DNA of 64,000 bases, from assembly GCA_965247055.1 (NCBI GenBank), contig CBDFGE010000006.1, positions 682,001 through 746,000 on the forward strand. Reading direction: 5' to 3'. Shown here piece by piece: positions 17,248 to 25,875 of this stretch (position 1 is its first letter; each line of letters begins with the position of its first letter). The notes beneath the pieces are model-generated. The model worked only from the letters and a program-made list of their open reading frames with translations. It ran no database searches and was not told the origin of the DNA. This stretch comes from CBDFGE01 sp965247055. Its GTDB lineage: Bacteria; Chloroflexota; Dehalococcoidia; Lucifugimonadales; JAGWBF01. Both the position numbers and the translations under genes were made by a program.

Positions 17248-18477
17248 ATGGACTTCAAGCTCCCTCCAGAGTTGGACGCTCTCAAACACACCCTACGCCG
17301 AATAGTCCAGCAGGAGTGCATACCCCTGGAGCCCCGCTACCTGGCCAATCCGCCCCGCGATGGAGTAGAGGACGACGGGCCGAGGGGCATCGCCGAGGCT
17401 ACCATGGGAGTGGTGGGTACTCTCCCCGGGGAGGACTGGGACCGCCTTACCCGCCTCTCCAAGGAGACGGGTATCTACACAGCCCACCTGCCCACTGAGT
17501 ACGAAGGAGGAGGCCTGGGAGCGCTGGGACACGTGGTGGTGGACGAGGAAGCCCACAAGAGCATCGTCCAGCTTCCCGTTTCCCCCGTGCCGATGATGCT
17601 CCTCGGGGTCTGCACCAGGGAGCAGGAGGAGAAATACGTGTATCCCTCGATCCGTGGGGACATGATATACGCCTTCGGCCAGACGGAGCCCCAGGCAGGC
17701 TCGGACCCTGGGGGGATGATGCAGACCCGGGCCATTCAGGACGGTGACGACTGGGTCCTCAACGGCACCAAGATGTTCATCTCAGGTGCAGCCTCCGCCG
17801 ACTACATCCTGGTCCAGGCGGTCACCGACCCGGAGAAGCGCCAGCGGGGCGGCATCACCATGTTCATCGTGGACAACCCAACTCCGGGCATGAGCTTCGA
17901 CCCCATCAGGGTGTGGACCACCCCCACCAAGGCCCAGCAGTTCTTCGTCCACCTGGACAACGTCCGGGTCCCCCAGACCCAGGTGCTGGGAGATGTGGGA
18001 GGAGGCTTCACCCTGGGGCAGAAATGGCTGGTCCACCACGACAGGCTGCTCCGAGGCACCATGGCCCTGGGCATCATGAGCCGTTCCCTGGGCATGGCCA
18101 TCGACTGGGCCAAGCAGCGGGTGACCTACGGCAGGCCCATCGCCGACAGGCAGGCCATCCAGTGGATGCTCACCGACGTGTACACCGATATCATGACCCT
18201 CCGGGCCCTCACCCATCAGACGGCCTGGCGTGCCGACCAGGGAGAGGACGTGAGGGTGGAGGCGTCCATGGTCAAGTACTGCGCGGGAGAGTGGGGCTGG
18301 AGGAGCATCGACAAGGTCCTTCAGATATTCGGGGGCCTGGGAGAGACCCTGGACATGCCCATACCCCACTGGTACCACATGCTGCGCCACGCCCGCATCG
18401 GCGGCGGCACCTCGGAGATCCACAAGTTCATCATGGCCCGGGCCCTCCTCAGCGGCCGGGTCTCCTGGGAGGCGTGA
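17248..18477 (+). CDS. Acyl-CoA dehydrogenase
   Basis: 409-residue FAD flavoenzyme oxidising an acyl-CoA to the 2,3-enoyl-CoA. FAD/substrate motifs include FGQTEPQAGSDPGGMMQTRA near 140, FISGAASADYILV near 175, and the C-terminal YGRPIADRQAIQWMLTDVYTD and IGGGTSEIHKFIMARALL. Start ATG 17248 follows AAGAGGTGGAG; a TATAAT at 17172-17177 may be its -10, with a poor -35. It is followed by an HMG-CoA lyase-like gene and, 2 kb on, enoyl-CoA hydratase, consistent with acyl-CoA or branched-chain catabolism. Confidence 0.92.
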   Translation: MDFKLPPELDALKHTLRRIVQQECIPLEPRYLANPPRDGVEDDGPRGIAEATMGVVGTLPGEDWDRLTRLSKETGIYTAHLPTEYEGGGLGALGHVVVDEEAHKSIVQLPVSPVPMMLLGVCTREQEEKYVYPSIRGDMIYAFGQTEPQAGSDPGGMMQTRAIQDGDDWVLNGTKMFISGAASADYILVQAVTDPEKRQRGGITMFIVDNPTPGMSFDPIRVWTTPTKAQQFFVHLDNVRVPQTQVLGDVGGGFTLGQKWLVHHDRLLRGTMALGIMSRSLGMAIDWAKQRVTYGRPIADRQAIQWMLTDVYTDIMTLRALTHQTAWRADQGEDVRVEASMVKYCAGEWGWRSIDKVLQIFGGLGETLDMPIPHWYHMLRHARIGGGTSEIHKFIMARALLSGRVSWEA

Positions 18478-18617
18478 GGGCCGCGGTCTGGGGACTCCTT
18501 GACACGCCCATAGATAGCAACCTACAATCCGGCCAACTAGCATTGGAGGAGTGGGGACGGGCCGCGTTGGCCAGCGGTGGGAGCATCGACGACCCGCGAA
18601 GGGACAGGAGGATTACC

Positions 18618-19802
18618 ATGAGCAGGTGGCCCAAGGTTAACTACAAGGAAGAGGGGATGCGGGAGGGGATGCAGATAGAGGACGCCGACATCTCGGTGGA
18701 TGACAGGGTGCGGCTCCTGGACGCCCTATCGGAGACGGGCCTCAAGCACATCGTGGTTGGCTCCTTCGTCAGCCCCAAGTGGACGCCCCAGATGGCCCGG
18801 GTGGACGAGATCGTCTCCAGGTTCCACCCCAAGCCCGGGGTGACCTACACCGCCCTGGCCCTGAACGAGCGGGGCGTGGAGCGGGCCCGGCAGTATTCGC
18901 CGCCCCTCACCATAGAGCAGGACCTCTACCCCAGGCTCTCCTGCCACATGTGCGACGTCTTCACCCGCCGCAACGCCAACCGCTCCCAGATGCAGGAGAT
19001 GGAGCGGTGGCCTCAGATCGTGGCCCAAGCGCAGGAGCGCAACGTCAGGGAGGCGGGCATCAGCACCAGCGCCAGCTGGGGCTCCAACTTCACCGGCGAC
19101 ATCCCGGTGGACGCCCTGGTGACCATGCTGGACAAGCAGCACCGGCTGTGGGACGAGGCGGGGATCAAGGTGGTAAGCGTCGGCCTGGGCGACCCCATGA
19201 GCTGGTGCAGGCCCGACAAAGTGGAGGACAGCGTGACCCGGATCAAGGAGAGGTGGCCCGAGATAAACCACTTCAACCTCCACCTCCATAACGCCCGGGG
19301 CATGGCGATGCCCTCGGCCTACGCCGCCATGCGGGCCCTCGGGCCCGACGACACCCTGGACCTGGACGGCACCATAGGCGGCTTCGGCGGATGCCCCTAC
19401 TGCGGCAACGGCCGCGCCACGGGCCTGTGCCCCTCCGAAGACCTCCTTCACATGATGGAGGACATGGGCATCGAGACGGGCGTGGACATCGACAAACTCA
19501 TCGAATGCGTATGGATGGCGGAGGAGATAGTGGGCAGGCCGCTCTATGGCCACGTGTCCAGGGCGGGGCCACGTCCCAAGACCGTCGACAAACTGTACGA
19601 TATCAACGCTCCCTTCGTGGAGACCCTGGAGCAGGCCAGGCACTTCAAGGCCGGCCCCAAGGCCTACGAGGGCGGCACCTACCCCTATCGCGAGCCCATT
19701 ACCAGCCCCTACAGGGAGCGCATCGAGAGGGGGCTTCCGGCCTACGAGCCCAGCGACGGCGAGTGGCCCTGGAAGCAGGACTGGTTCCCCGTGAAGGAGT
19801 AG
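18618..19802 (+). CDS. HMG-CoA lyase/citramalate synthase-like TIM-barrel enzyme
   Basis: 394 residues of the HMGL-like (DRE-TIM metallolyase) family. The family signature is changed to REGMQIED near residues 14-21, where the Arg-Glu would contact the metal and substrate. HxH is seen in LHLHNARGMAM near 225 and the glycine-rich GGFGGCPYCGNGRATG near 260, with a Cys as in HMG-CoA lyases. The enzyme likely cleaves or forms a C-C bond on an acyl-CoA; exact substrate unknown. ATG 18618 has GGACAGGAGG upstream. Ends at a strong bidirectional terminator. Confidence 0.82.
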   Translation: MSRWPKVNYKEEGMREGMQIEDADISVDDRVRLLDALSETGLKHIVVGSFVSPKWTPQMARVDEIVSRFHPKPGVTYTALALNERGVERARQYSPPLTIEQDLYPRLSCHMCDVFTRRNANRSQMQEMERWPQIVAQAQERNVREAGISTSASWGSNFTGDIPVDALVTMLDKQHRLWDEAGIKVVSVGLGDPMSWCRPDKVEDSVTRIKERWPEINHFNLHLHNARGMAMPSAYAAMRALGPDDTLDLDGTIGGFGGCPYCGNGRATGLCPSEDLLHMMEDMGIETGVDIDKLIECVWMAEEIVGRPLYGHVSRAGPRPKTVDKLYDINAPFVETLEQARHFKAGPKAYEGGTYPYREPITSPYRERIERGLPAYEPSDGEWPWKQDWFPVKE

Positions 19803-19826
19803 AAACTTGCCCCCGGCGTGCCGGGC

Positions 19827-19864
19827 AAAGGTAGAGGCGACCCTGCTGGGTCGCCTCTACCTTT
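19827..19864. terminator. Bidirectional intrinsic terminator
   Basis: A perfect stem of about 17 bp (AAAGGTAGAGGCGACCC with its complement, loop TGCT), flanked by A-run and TTTT, between the convergent HMG-CoA lyase-like and MOSC genes. It should end transcription from both sides. Confidence 0.88.
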
Positions 19865-19903
19865 TGAGCAGCTATACGCCGGGACCCAGGCCCCGGTCTC
19901 GGT

Positions 19904-20365
19904 CTAGCGGGACGCCTCTCTGGCGAGGGCCTCCCGGGAGGGCTCCAGGCGGACGGTGTCCCCCACCCGAAGCTCACCGCCGTTCAGCACAACCGCCAGG
20001 ATACCCCGCCGCCCGTCGAGCTCCACCCTGAGCCCGGGGCGTATCTCGTCCATCCGGCCGCAGGGCTCGCAGGGGCCCGTGACCTCGAGCGTCACCTCAT
20101 CACCTACGAAGAACACCTGCCCACGCCCGATGGTCGAGAAGTCCAGGCCCTCCACCGTGATGTTCTCCTTGATTACGCTGGGGGCCAGCCCAAAGGAGTC
20201 GAGGGTCTCTTTGTCCATCAGAAGCACCTGCCGGGCTATGCCCTTGCGGGCGTGCCGGTCGCCCTCCAGGCCAAAGTCCGCAATCGCCCTGGTCTCCTGG
20301 ACGGACACCATGGGCTTACGACTCTCTGTACCCAGATGAAGGGCGACGACTCTCCCTTGCTCCAT
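19904..20365 (-). CDS. MOSC domain protein
   Basis: 153-residue stand-alone MOSC domain, as in the C-terminal part of molybdenum cofactor sulfurases and in YiiM-like proteins. The key Cys lies in TGPCEPCGRMDEIRPG near residue 100, and GLEGDRHARKG near 33 is typical. It may bind molybdenum cofactor or carry sulfur; reaction unknown. ATG 20365 is preferred over longer upstream extension because a GGGGAGGGAGC site precedes it and a promoter lies 50-70 bp upstream. Confidence 0.85.
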   Translation of the reverse strand: MEQGRVVALHLGTESRKPMVSVQETRAIADFGLEGDRHARKGIARQVLLMDKETLDSFGLAPSVIKENITVEGLDFSTIGRGQVFFVGDEVTLEVTGPCEPCGRMDEIRPGLRVELDGRRGILAVVLNGGELRVGDTVRLEPSREALAREASR

Positions 20366-20407
20366 TGCTCCCTCCCCGTGTGGGCCCGCTAAAAATTGAA
20401 CTAGCCC

Positions 20408-20437
20408 ATTATATAGTGGGGGTGTTAGAATTGTCAC
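20408..20437 (-). promoter_or_regulatory. Promoter for the MOSC gene
   Basis: Minus strand GTGACA (20432-20437), 16-18 bp, overlapping TATATA/TATAAT (20408-20415), about 45 bp before the MOSC start. Confidence 0.5.
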
Positions 20438-20467
20438 CACCCCAAGCCCGGCATATGGAGGATCGCA

Positions 20468-21313
20468 GTGGGATACCGGTATATAAAGGTGGATAGGATG
20501 CAGGGTGTCGTCATCCTGACCATGCACGATCCGAGTACCCGGAACGCCCTGGGCCACGAGATGGCCCGGGAGATGATCGAGGAGCTTGGCCGTTTCGAGG
20601 CCGACCCGGAGGACAGGGTGGTGATGGTCACCGGCACCGAGCCTTCCTTCTGCTCGGGCGCCAACGTGAAAGAGTTCCGCCAGGACATCCAGTCGCGTGG
20701 CGATGGGCCGAGAGAGGGGCAAACTCTGCCCTGGGGCAAGATGGAAGCCCGCCTGGGCAGCCGGGAGGCCGGAGACCGGTCCCTTGTCCCCCAGGTCCCC
20801 CTCACGATTCACAATCTCCAGAAACCATCCATCGCCGCGGTGAACGGACACGCCATCGGGGCGGGAATGGGGGTATCCCTCGCCTGCGACATTCGCATAG
20901 CCTCCGAGAGGGCGGTATTCTCCGAGGCCTTTGTGCGGATGGGGCTGGTACCCGCGGATGGGAGCTGCTGGCAGCTGCCCCGCCTCATCGGCCTGAGCAA
21001 CACCCTCCTCCTCCAGTACACGGGGGACACGGTGGATGGCAACGAGGCCTACCGCATGGGGCTGTGCAGCAAGGTGGTGCCCCACGACGAGCTCATGCCC
21101 TCGGCCATGGAGCTGGCCTCGCGACTGGCCCGGGGAGCCACCCAGTCGATGTCCCTGACCAAGTACCTGGTCCACAGGTCCCTGGAGACCGGATTCCGGG
21201 AGAGCCTGGAGATAGCCTGGTCCGCCCAGGAGATCGCCCGGCAGACCCAGGACCACGCGGAGGCGGTCCATGCCTTCCTGGAAAAGCGGCGCCCGGAGTT
21301 CAAGGGAAGGTGA
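20468..21313 (+). CDS. Enoyl-CoA hydratase/isomerase family protein
   Basis: 281-residue crotonase-fold protein. The oxyanion-hole segments are EPSFCSGANVKEF near residue 58 and HAIGAGMGVSLACDIRIAS near 135, followed by FSEAFVRMGLVPADG, where one catalytic Glu of true hydratases is expected. Isomerase or other crotonase activities remain possible. The GTG start has GGAGGATCG upstream. The gene probably serves the same acyl-CoA catabolism as the dehydrogenase at 17248. Confidence 0.88.
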   Translation: MGYRYIKVDRMQGVVILTMHDPSTRNALGHEMAREMIEELGRFEADPEDRVVMVTGTEPSFCSGANVKEFRQDIQSRGDGPREGQTLPWGKMEARLGSREAGDRSLVPQVPLTIHNLQKPSIAAVNGHAIGAGMGVSLACDIRIASERAVFSEAFVRMGLVPADGSCWQLPRLIGLSNTLLLQYTGDTVDGNEAYRMGLCSKVVPHDELMPSAMELASRLARGATQSMSLTKYLVHRSLETGFRESLEIAWSAQEIARQTQDHAEAVHAFLEKRRPEFKGR

Positions 21314-21476
21314 CTCAACGCCATGGCGTTGAATCTGGACCAACCACACGGCGTGTTGACGGCAAGGGCCATGCGAGATAACGTTGTGGGGAAGCGGCCC
21401 CTCCCCGCCCGGCGAGTCACACGAAGAGATAATTCCCTATTGCCGCAAAAATGCTGCACCATGTGAGGAGTCTCGG

Positions 21477-22094
21477 ATGAATGACGTCGAAAGACAGGCG
21501 GTGTTCTTCGTCGCAGACATATCCGGCTACACAAAGTTCATATTCTCCAACGAAAAGGAGATCGCCCATAGCCAGACAATCATCCGGGAGCTGATCACGA
21601 CGCTCCTCGCAGAAGTAAATCTTCCCCTTCGGCTCGTCAGGATCGAAGGCGACGCCCTTTTTCTGTACGCCATCAAGGACGATCCTGAGCAGCCCTGGGA
21701 GACTGCGTCCAAGAACCTCGTCTTCAACGTAATGACTTTCTTCAAGGTCTTCTCAAACAAGGTCTCCGAGCTAACTATTCATAAGATCTGCAACTGCACG
21801 GCCTGCATCAACATTGAGCGGTTGAAGCTTAAGATAGTTGTGCATAGCGGGCGAGCCGCCTTCTACCGGGTCAACGAGCATCAGGAGCTCACAGGAACCG
21901 GCCCTATCATCGTTCATCGATTGCTTAAGAACTCTGTCGAGGCCGATGAATATATCCTTTTGACCGAGTCGGCGTACAATGAACTCCCTCTCCCCGATGG
22001 GAAAGTGGAGCAGGGAGAGGAGACCTACGACGAGATTGGCACCATCAAAACCTACGTCTGTGAGGTGGACCCCAAAATTCGGACAGGTGGCTAA
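21477..22094 (+). pseudogene. DUF2652 (nucleotide cyclase-like) protein, extreme C-terminus replaced by IS3 sequence
   Basis: About 205 residues of DUF2652, a family related to class III nucleotide cyclase domains. It starts with FVADISGYTKFI, contains IEGDALFLYA near 60, an ICNCTAC Cys cluster near 105, and LTGTGPIIVHRLLKNSV near 140. The final about ten codons and stop (from 22061) belong to the left end of IS3 copy A, so only the last few original residues are lost and the protein may still fold. Start ATG 21477 with GTGAGGAG upstream. Lower GC than its neighbour. Function unknown. Confidence 0.75.
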
Positions 22095-22139
22095 GAGAGA
22101 GTCCCGCTCCTAAAATAGGACGGAAACAAGGAGCAGGAC

Positions 22140-22424
22140 ATGAAGCAAACACGTAAGAAGCACAGCCCAGTCTTCAAGGCCAAAGTGGCTTTGGCCGCGC
22201 TCCAGGGGGAGCACACCATTGCAGAGCTGGCCAGCCGGTTTGAAGTCCACCCGAGCCAGATCCATGCCTGGAAGAAGGCCTTGACTCAGGGGGCGCCGCA
22301 CCTCTTTGAAAATGGTGGTGGACGCCAGGAGAAGGACCAAGAGGTCCTCACTGCCCAGCTCTACCAACAGATTGGGCAGCTCAAGGTGGAACGGAATTTT
22401 TTGTCACGGAGCTTCGGGTTGTGA
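22140..22424 (+). CDS. IS3-family transposase OrfA (copy A)
   Basis: 94 residues: an HTH of the IS3 OrfA type ([20 protein letters not shown], then [15 protein letters not shown]) and a C-terminal leucine-rich helix for dimerisation. The stop overlaps the OrfB GTG by 4 bp. A run of six T lies about 20 bp before the overlap and might support frameshifting to an OrfAB fusion, as in other IS3 elements; coupling by the overlap is the alternative. Differs from copy B by Asn for Asp near the end. Confidence 0.9.
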   Translation: MKQTRKKHSPVFKAKVALAALQGEHTIAELASRFEVHPSQIHAWKKALTQGAPHLFENGGGRQEKDQEVLTAQLYQQIGQLKVERNFLSRSFGL

Positions 22425-23356
22425 GCCGGTCCCAACGCCGGGCCATGATTGACCGAGAAGAACCGAAGCTGTCTCTGGTGCGCCAGTGCGCCTTGCTGGG
22501 TATCAGCCGCTCCTCGTTGTACTACCTGCCAACCGAGGCCGGCGCCGAGGACTTGGAGTTGATGGCCCTCATAGACCAACAGTACCTGAAGACACCTTTC
22601 TACGGCTCCAGAAGGATGACTGCCTGGCTCAGCAATCACGGACACCAGGTCAACCGCAAGCGGGTCCGCCGGCTGATGCAGCTGATAGGCCTGGAGGCCA
22701 TCTACCGGCGTCCCAACACCAGCAAGCCAAACCCAGGGCATAAGGTCTATCCGTACTTGCTCAGGGGGCTGGAGATCAACCGGGTCAACCAGGTGTGGGC
22801 CACCGACATCACCTACATACCCATGGCTCGGGGTTTCCTCTACTTGGTGGCCATCATGGACTGGCACAGCCGCTACGTGTTGGCCTGGCGGCTGTCCAAC
22901 ACCCTGGAGGTAGACTTCTGTGTTGCGGCTCTGGAAGAGGCCTTGAGCAAGGGTCGGCCACAGATCTTCAACACCGACCAGGGCAGCCAGTTCACCAGCG
23001 AGGCCTTCACCAGCATGCTGCTGGCGCAAGGCGTTCAAGTGAGCATGGACGGCAGGGGCCGGTGCATGGACAACGTCTTCGTGGAACGGCTGTGGCGCAG
23101 CATCAAGTACGAGGAGGTGTACCTGAAGGCATACCAAAATGGGACTGAGGCCAGAAAGGGGATTGGGGCTTATCTGGCCTTCTACAACCAAGAGCGGCCC
23201 CATCAAGCCCTGGGCTATCGGTCACCGGGTCAGGTGTTCCATGCAGTGAGCCCACAAAGGTGTTTACTGGAACATCCACGAGCCTTACCATCGGGTGAAG
23301 GTTTACAAGACACCCCAGCGGTAGACTCTCTTATTTTAGCCTCACCGCTGTCCTGA
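22421..23356 (+). CDS. IS3-family transposase OrfB (copy A)
   Basis: 311-residue DDE integrase-type catalytic subunit. HTH_21-like N-terminus, then rve core with Asp in [10 protein letters not shown], Asp in [11 protein letters not shown], and Glu in [15 protein letters not shown]; the C-terminus ends with [17 protein letters not shown]. All three catalytic residues are present, so this copy could be active. Differs from copy B at a few positions (for example LIDQQ against LIAQQ). Confidence 0.92.
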   Translation: MSRSQRRAMIDREEPKLSLVRQCALLGISRSSLYYLPTEAGAEDLELMALIDQQYLKTPFYGSRRMTAWLSNHGHQVNRKRVRRLMQLIGLEAIYRRPNTSKPNPGHKVYPYLLRGLEINRVNQVWATDITYIPMARGFLYLVAIMDWHSRYVLAWRLSNTLEVDFCVAALEEALSKGRPQIFNTDQGSQFTSEAFTSMLLAQGVQVSMDGRGRCMDNVFVERLWRSIKYEEVYLKAYQNGTEARKGIGAYLAFYNQERPHQALGYRSPGQVFHAVSPQRCLLEHPRALPSGEGLQDTPAVDSLILASPLS

Positions 23357-23373
23357 TCATGGGGTCCACTTGG

Positions 23374-23977
23374 AATTGGCTTGACCTTCACCCTCGCCGT
23401 AGCGGGAATAGTCACCGGATTTACGCTGAACGCTGGGTCCGGCGAACCAGCGCAGGACCCGGATGCCACCAGCATAGACGACATCGACCCCAAGGTGTGC
23501 AACGCGATTCACAACATCAACGCCTGCACTCCCGAGGAGCTGGAAGACCTTGGAGTGGCCCCTCACGGTGACCCCACCTACGATGAGTGGCTGTCCGACT
23601 TCGGAGATGGAAAGGTCGTCACCAGCATAGACAACGTCGACCCCAACGCGTGCGACTATATCCACAATATCAACGCCTGCACCCCCGAGGAGCTAGAAGA
23701 ACTGGGAAACCTAGCAGCGATATCTTGGATAGTTGATCCCGACACCGTAGTAGAGGGTGAGCCCGAGCCCCCGTTCGTGGATGGCGAGCCAGTCACGAAT
23801 CAGGAGTGCGATCTGGCTGGGGGGACTTTCTGGGCTAGCTCTGATGGCAAGGTTGGGTGCGACATCGTCAACGATCCTGAGGACGGTGGAGAAGGTGAGA
23901 CCCAAGCGCAGCCTCCCGGTGGTGATACCCCAGGTCGAGCCATCCGCCTAATAAGGAGCTACGACCCTGCTACATGA
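23374..23977 (+). pseudogene. Secreted repeat protein, 5' end cut by IS3 copy A
   Basis: The open frame begins at the IS junction. Its first residues (LTFTLAVAGIVTGFTLNAG) are the rest of a signal peptide or anchor whose Met was lost; a TTG at 23381 could serve as a start. The mature part has two near-identical units, SIDDIDPKVCNAIHNINACT and SIDNVDPNACDYIHNINACT, each followed by PEELE(D/E)LG, with paired Cys that could form disulfides, then an acidic Pro-rich tail with two more Cys. No family recognised. A strong terminator follows. Confidence 0.55.
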
Positions 23978-23982
23978 AATAG

Positions 23983-24018
23983 ACGAGGCCGCCGGTTACC
24001 CACAACCGGCGGCCTCGT
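23983..24018 (+). terminator. Intrinsic terminator after the secreted repeat gene
   Basis: A perfect 15-bp GC-rich stem (arms 23983-23997 and 24004-24018) with a 6-nt loop ACCCAC, then TCTATTATT. From here to the IS256 boundary at 24155 no gene was seen. Confidence 0.88.
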
Positions 24019-24154
24019 TCTATTATTGGGGTATTTCTCGGGACGTAACCCGCGAGCACTGGGCAGCGCCACGGGGATCCAAGTTCGAAGCAACATATAA
24101 GTAAGGACCCAATGTAAACGTGGACGGTCCCATACAGTCTACGGCCACACAGAA

Positions 24155-25524
24155 GGGTCACGTCCCATAGAGTGGTGTAAGAGTACGTCATCCTGTTGAT
24201 ATCGTCTAGGCCGCTGCCTCTGCGAGTTCGGCTCTGGGTAGAGCTTCGTTGGAGGTGGTTACCTCCTGTGTCATGTATCGACGGCCGACGGCCCACTCGT
24301 CGTGCTGCTCAGCTAGGACGGCGCCGACCAGGCGACGGACAGATGGGCGGTTAGGGAAGATGCCCACCACATCGGTGCGGCGCCGTATCTCCTTGTTGAG
24401 ACGCTGCAGGGGGTTGTTGGACCAGATCTTCTTCCAGTGGGCGACGGGGAAGCTGGAGAAGGCCAGGACGTCGGGTCCAGCCTCGTCCAGTCGAGAGGCG
24501 CCCTGTGGGAACGGGTCCTGGAGCTGAGCAATCACCCGCTCGAGTTGGGCATGCACCTCCTGAGGGGACGGCTGCTGGTAGATGGTGCGTACCATGGTGG
24601 CCACCCAGGGCTGAGCGCTCCTGGGGACCCGAGTGAGCAGGTTGGTCATGAAGTGGGTGCGGCACCGCTGCCAACTGGCCCCACCGAAGACAGTTGCGAT
24701 GGCATCCCTGAGTCCCTGATGAGCGTCCGATACCACCAGTTCCACCCCGCCCAGGCCCCTGGCGACCAGTGAGCGCAGGAAGGCCAGCCAGAAGGCGCCG
24801 TCTTCACTGGTACCCACGTCCATCCCAACGATCTCACGCTTGCCCTCGCTATTGACCGCCGTCGCCACCACCACGCTGACGTTGACTATCCTACCGGCCT
24901 CTCTGACCTTCTGGGTTAGTGCGTCCAGCCACAGGTAGGGATATGATCCGCCGTCCAGCGGCCGACCCAGGAAGCTCTCCACCACCCCGTCCAGCTCCTG
25001 GCAGATACGCGACACTTGGCTCTTTGAGATACCCTCGCACCCAAGAGCCTTGACCAGATCATCCACTCGCCTCGTCGATACACCCTCCACATACGCCTGC
25101 TGGATCACCGCCAGCAGAGCTCGCTCGCTGCGACGCCGTGGCTCCAGCAGGCTCGGAAAGTAGCTTCCCTCTCTGAGCTTGGGTATCTGCAACTCCATGG
25201 TCCCTACGCGAGTGTCCCATGCTCGAGACCGGTACCCGTTGCGCTGGGTCACCCGCTCAGGGTTGCGTTCTCCATACCCAGCACCGGTCCTCGATGACAC
25301 ATCAGCCTCCATGATCTCCTCGACCAGCACTCTCAGTGCCTCTCGTAGAAAGTCCACGTCACCGTCGACTCCCCTCTTGCGCATTAGCTCAAGCAGGTCC
25401 ATCCTTTCCTTGACCACCGTTGTCCTCCTTTCTCAGGCTCGTCTTTGCCCGCTAAGGATGACGTGGTGGTCTCTCTTCATCCAGACCCTCTCCTCTTGTT
25501 ACACCACTTCCTGGGACTCTACTG
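24155..25524 (-). mobile_element. IS256-family insertion sequence, copy 2 (inverted)
   Basis: 1370 bp, inverted relative to copy 1 and nearly identical. The right end (25517-25524) abuts the methyltransferase fragment and has removed its 5' part. Flanks show no 8-9 bp duplication, and crossing the flanks of copies 1 and 2 does not restore one either, so this pair is not explained by a single inversion between them. Confidence 0.88.
24206..25417 (-). CDS. IS256-family transposase, full length but catalytic Glu changed to Gln
   Basis: 403 residues, uninterrupted, with GTG start and AAAGGAGG site. The first two catalytic candidates are present (WLDALTQKV and VVSDAHQG). The third, the Glu in the family motif N-(P/A)-(L/I)-E, reads NNPLQRLNKEI; the codon is CAG where copy 1 has GAG. 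If that Glu is the one identified by mutagenesis in IS256 (the third DDE residue), this protein should bind DNA but not catalyse transposition, and could act as a dominant negative. Copy 1 keeps Glu but is frameshifted. Confidence 0.88.
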   Translation of the reverse strand: MVKERMDLLELMRKRGVDGDVDFLREALRVLVEEIMEADVSSRTGAGYGERNPERVTQRNGYRSRAWDTRVGTMELQIPKLREGSYFPSLLEPRRRSERALLAVIQQAYVEGVSTRRVDDLVKALGCEGISKSQVSRICQELDGVVESFLGRPLDGGSYPYLWLDALTQKVREAGRIVNVSVVVATAVNSEGKREIVGMDVGTSEDGAFWLAFLRSLVARGLGGVELVVSDAHQGLRDAIATVFGGASWQRCRTHFMTNLLTRVPRSAQPWVATMVRTIYQQPSPQEVHAQLERVIAQLQDPFPQGASRLDEAGPDVLAFSSFPVAHWKKIWSNNPLQRLNKEIRRRTDVVGIFPNRPSVRRLVGAVLAEQHDEWAVGRRYMTQEVTTSNEALPRAELAEAAA

Positions 25525-25858
25525 AACATGATGGGCCGTGGTGGAGAAGTGATTGGCGTCGACATGACCAAGGAGATGATCGACAAAGCGAGCAGCAACG
25601 CGCAAGCGATCGGGGCCAAGAATATTTCATTCAGGCAAGGGGTTATCGAGGACCTTCCCGTGGAAGACGAGTGGGCCGATGTTGTTATCTCAAATGGCGC
25701 AATCAATCTGGCGCCAGACAAAGCCGAGGTCTTTCGCGAGCTAAATCGAGTCCTTAAGCCCGGAGGCTGGCTCCAGATTGCGGACATCCTGGTTGAGAAG
25801 CCTATCCCGGATAGCGCCAAGCGAAATATCGACTTGTGGACGGGTTGAATCGCCGGGG
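25525..25858 (+). pseudogene. ArsM/UbiE-like SAM methyltransferase, middle part with in-frame TGA (probable selenocysteine)
   Basis: Rossmann methyltransferase fragment. The SAM motif I (DLGCG) has been removed by IS256 copy 2, and reading resumes at NMMGRGGEVIGVDMT. It includes WADVVISNGAINLAPDK and RVLKPGGWLQIADILV. Near the end it reads IDLWTG, TGA (25846-25848), IAG, then IS3 copy B. ArsM-type enzymes have a conserved arsenic-binding Cys at this place in the pattern W-x-x-C-(I/L)-x-G-A-L. TGA for that Cys, with a SECIS-like hairpin in the 3' part (27174-27192) and selA nearby, suggests selenocysteine. The other ArsM Cys (SNC) is Gly here, so the substrate may not be arsenite. Confidence 0.75.
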
Positions 25859-25875
25859 TCAAGTGGACCCCATGA

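Larger units (their letters stand above)
22061..23373 (+). mobile_element. IS3-family insertion sequence, copy A
   Basis: 1313 bp, same length as inverted copy B, whose ends are fixed by its target duplication. Ends TGAGGTGGACCCC and, inverted, (T/C)CAAGTGGACCCC. Contains overlapping orfA and orfB. Flanking triplets differ (CTG left, AAT right), so unlike copy B it shows no 3-bp duplication; it joins a truncated DUF2652 gene to a truncated secreted-protein gene, and a deletion or recombination next to it is likely. Identity with copy B is very high, with only a handful of amino acid differences. Confidence 0.9.

Noticed and set aside
6092..25524. Simple inversion between the two inverted IS256 copies
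   Set aside because: Exchanging the flanks of the two copies restores neither a gene nor a target duplication.
25855..25871. A hairpin GGGGTC-AAGTG-GACCCC right after the methyltransferase TGA
   Set aside because: It is created by the IS3 end at the insertion site. Its loop starts only 12 nt after the TGA and has no G in the first two positions, so it does not fit the SECIS rules.
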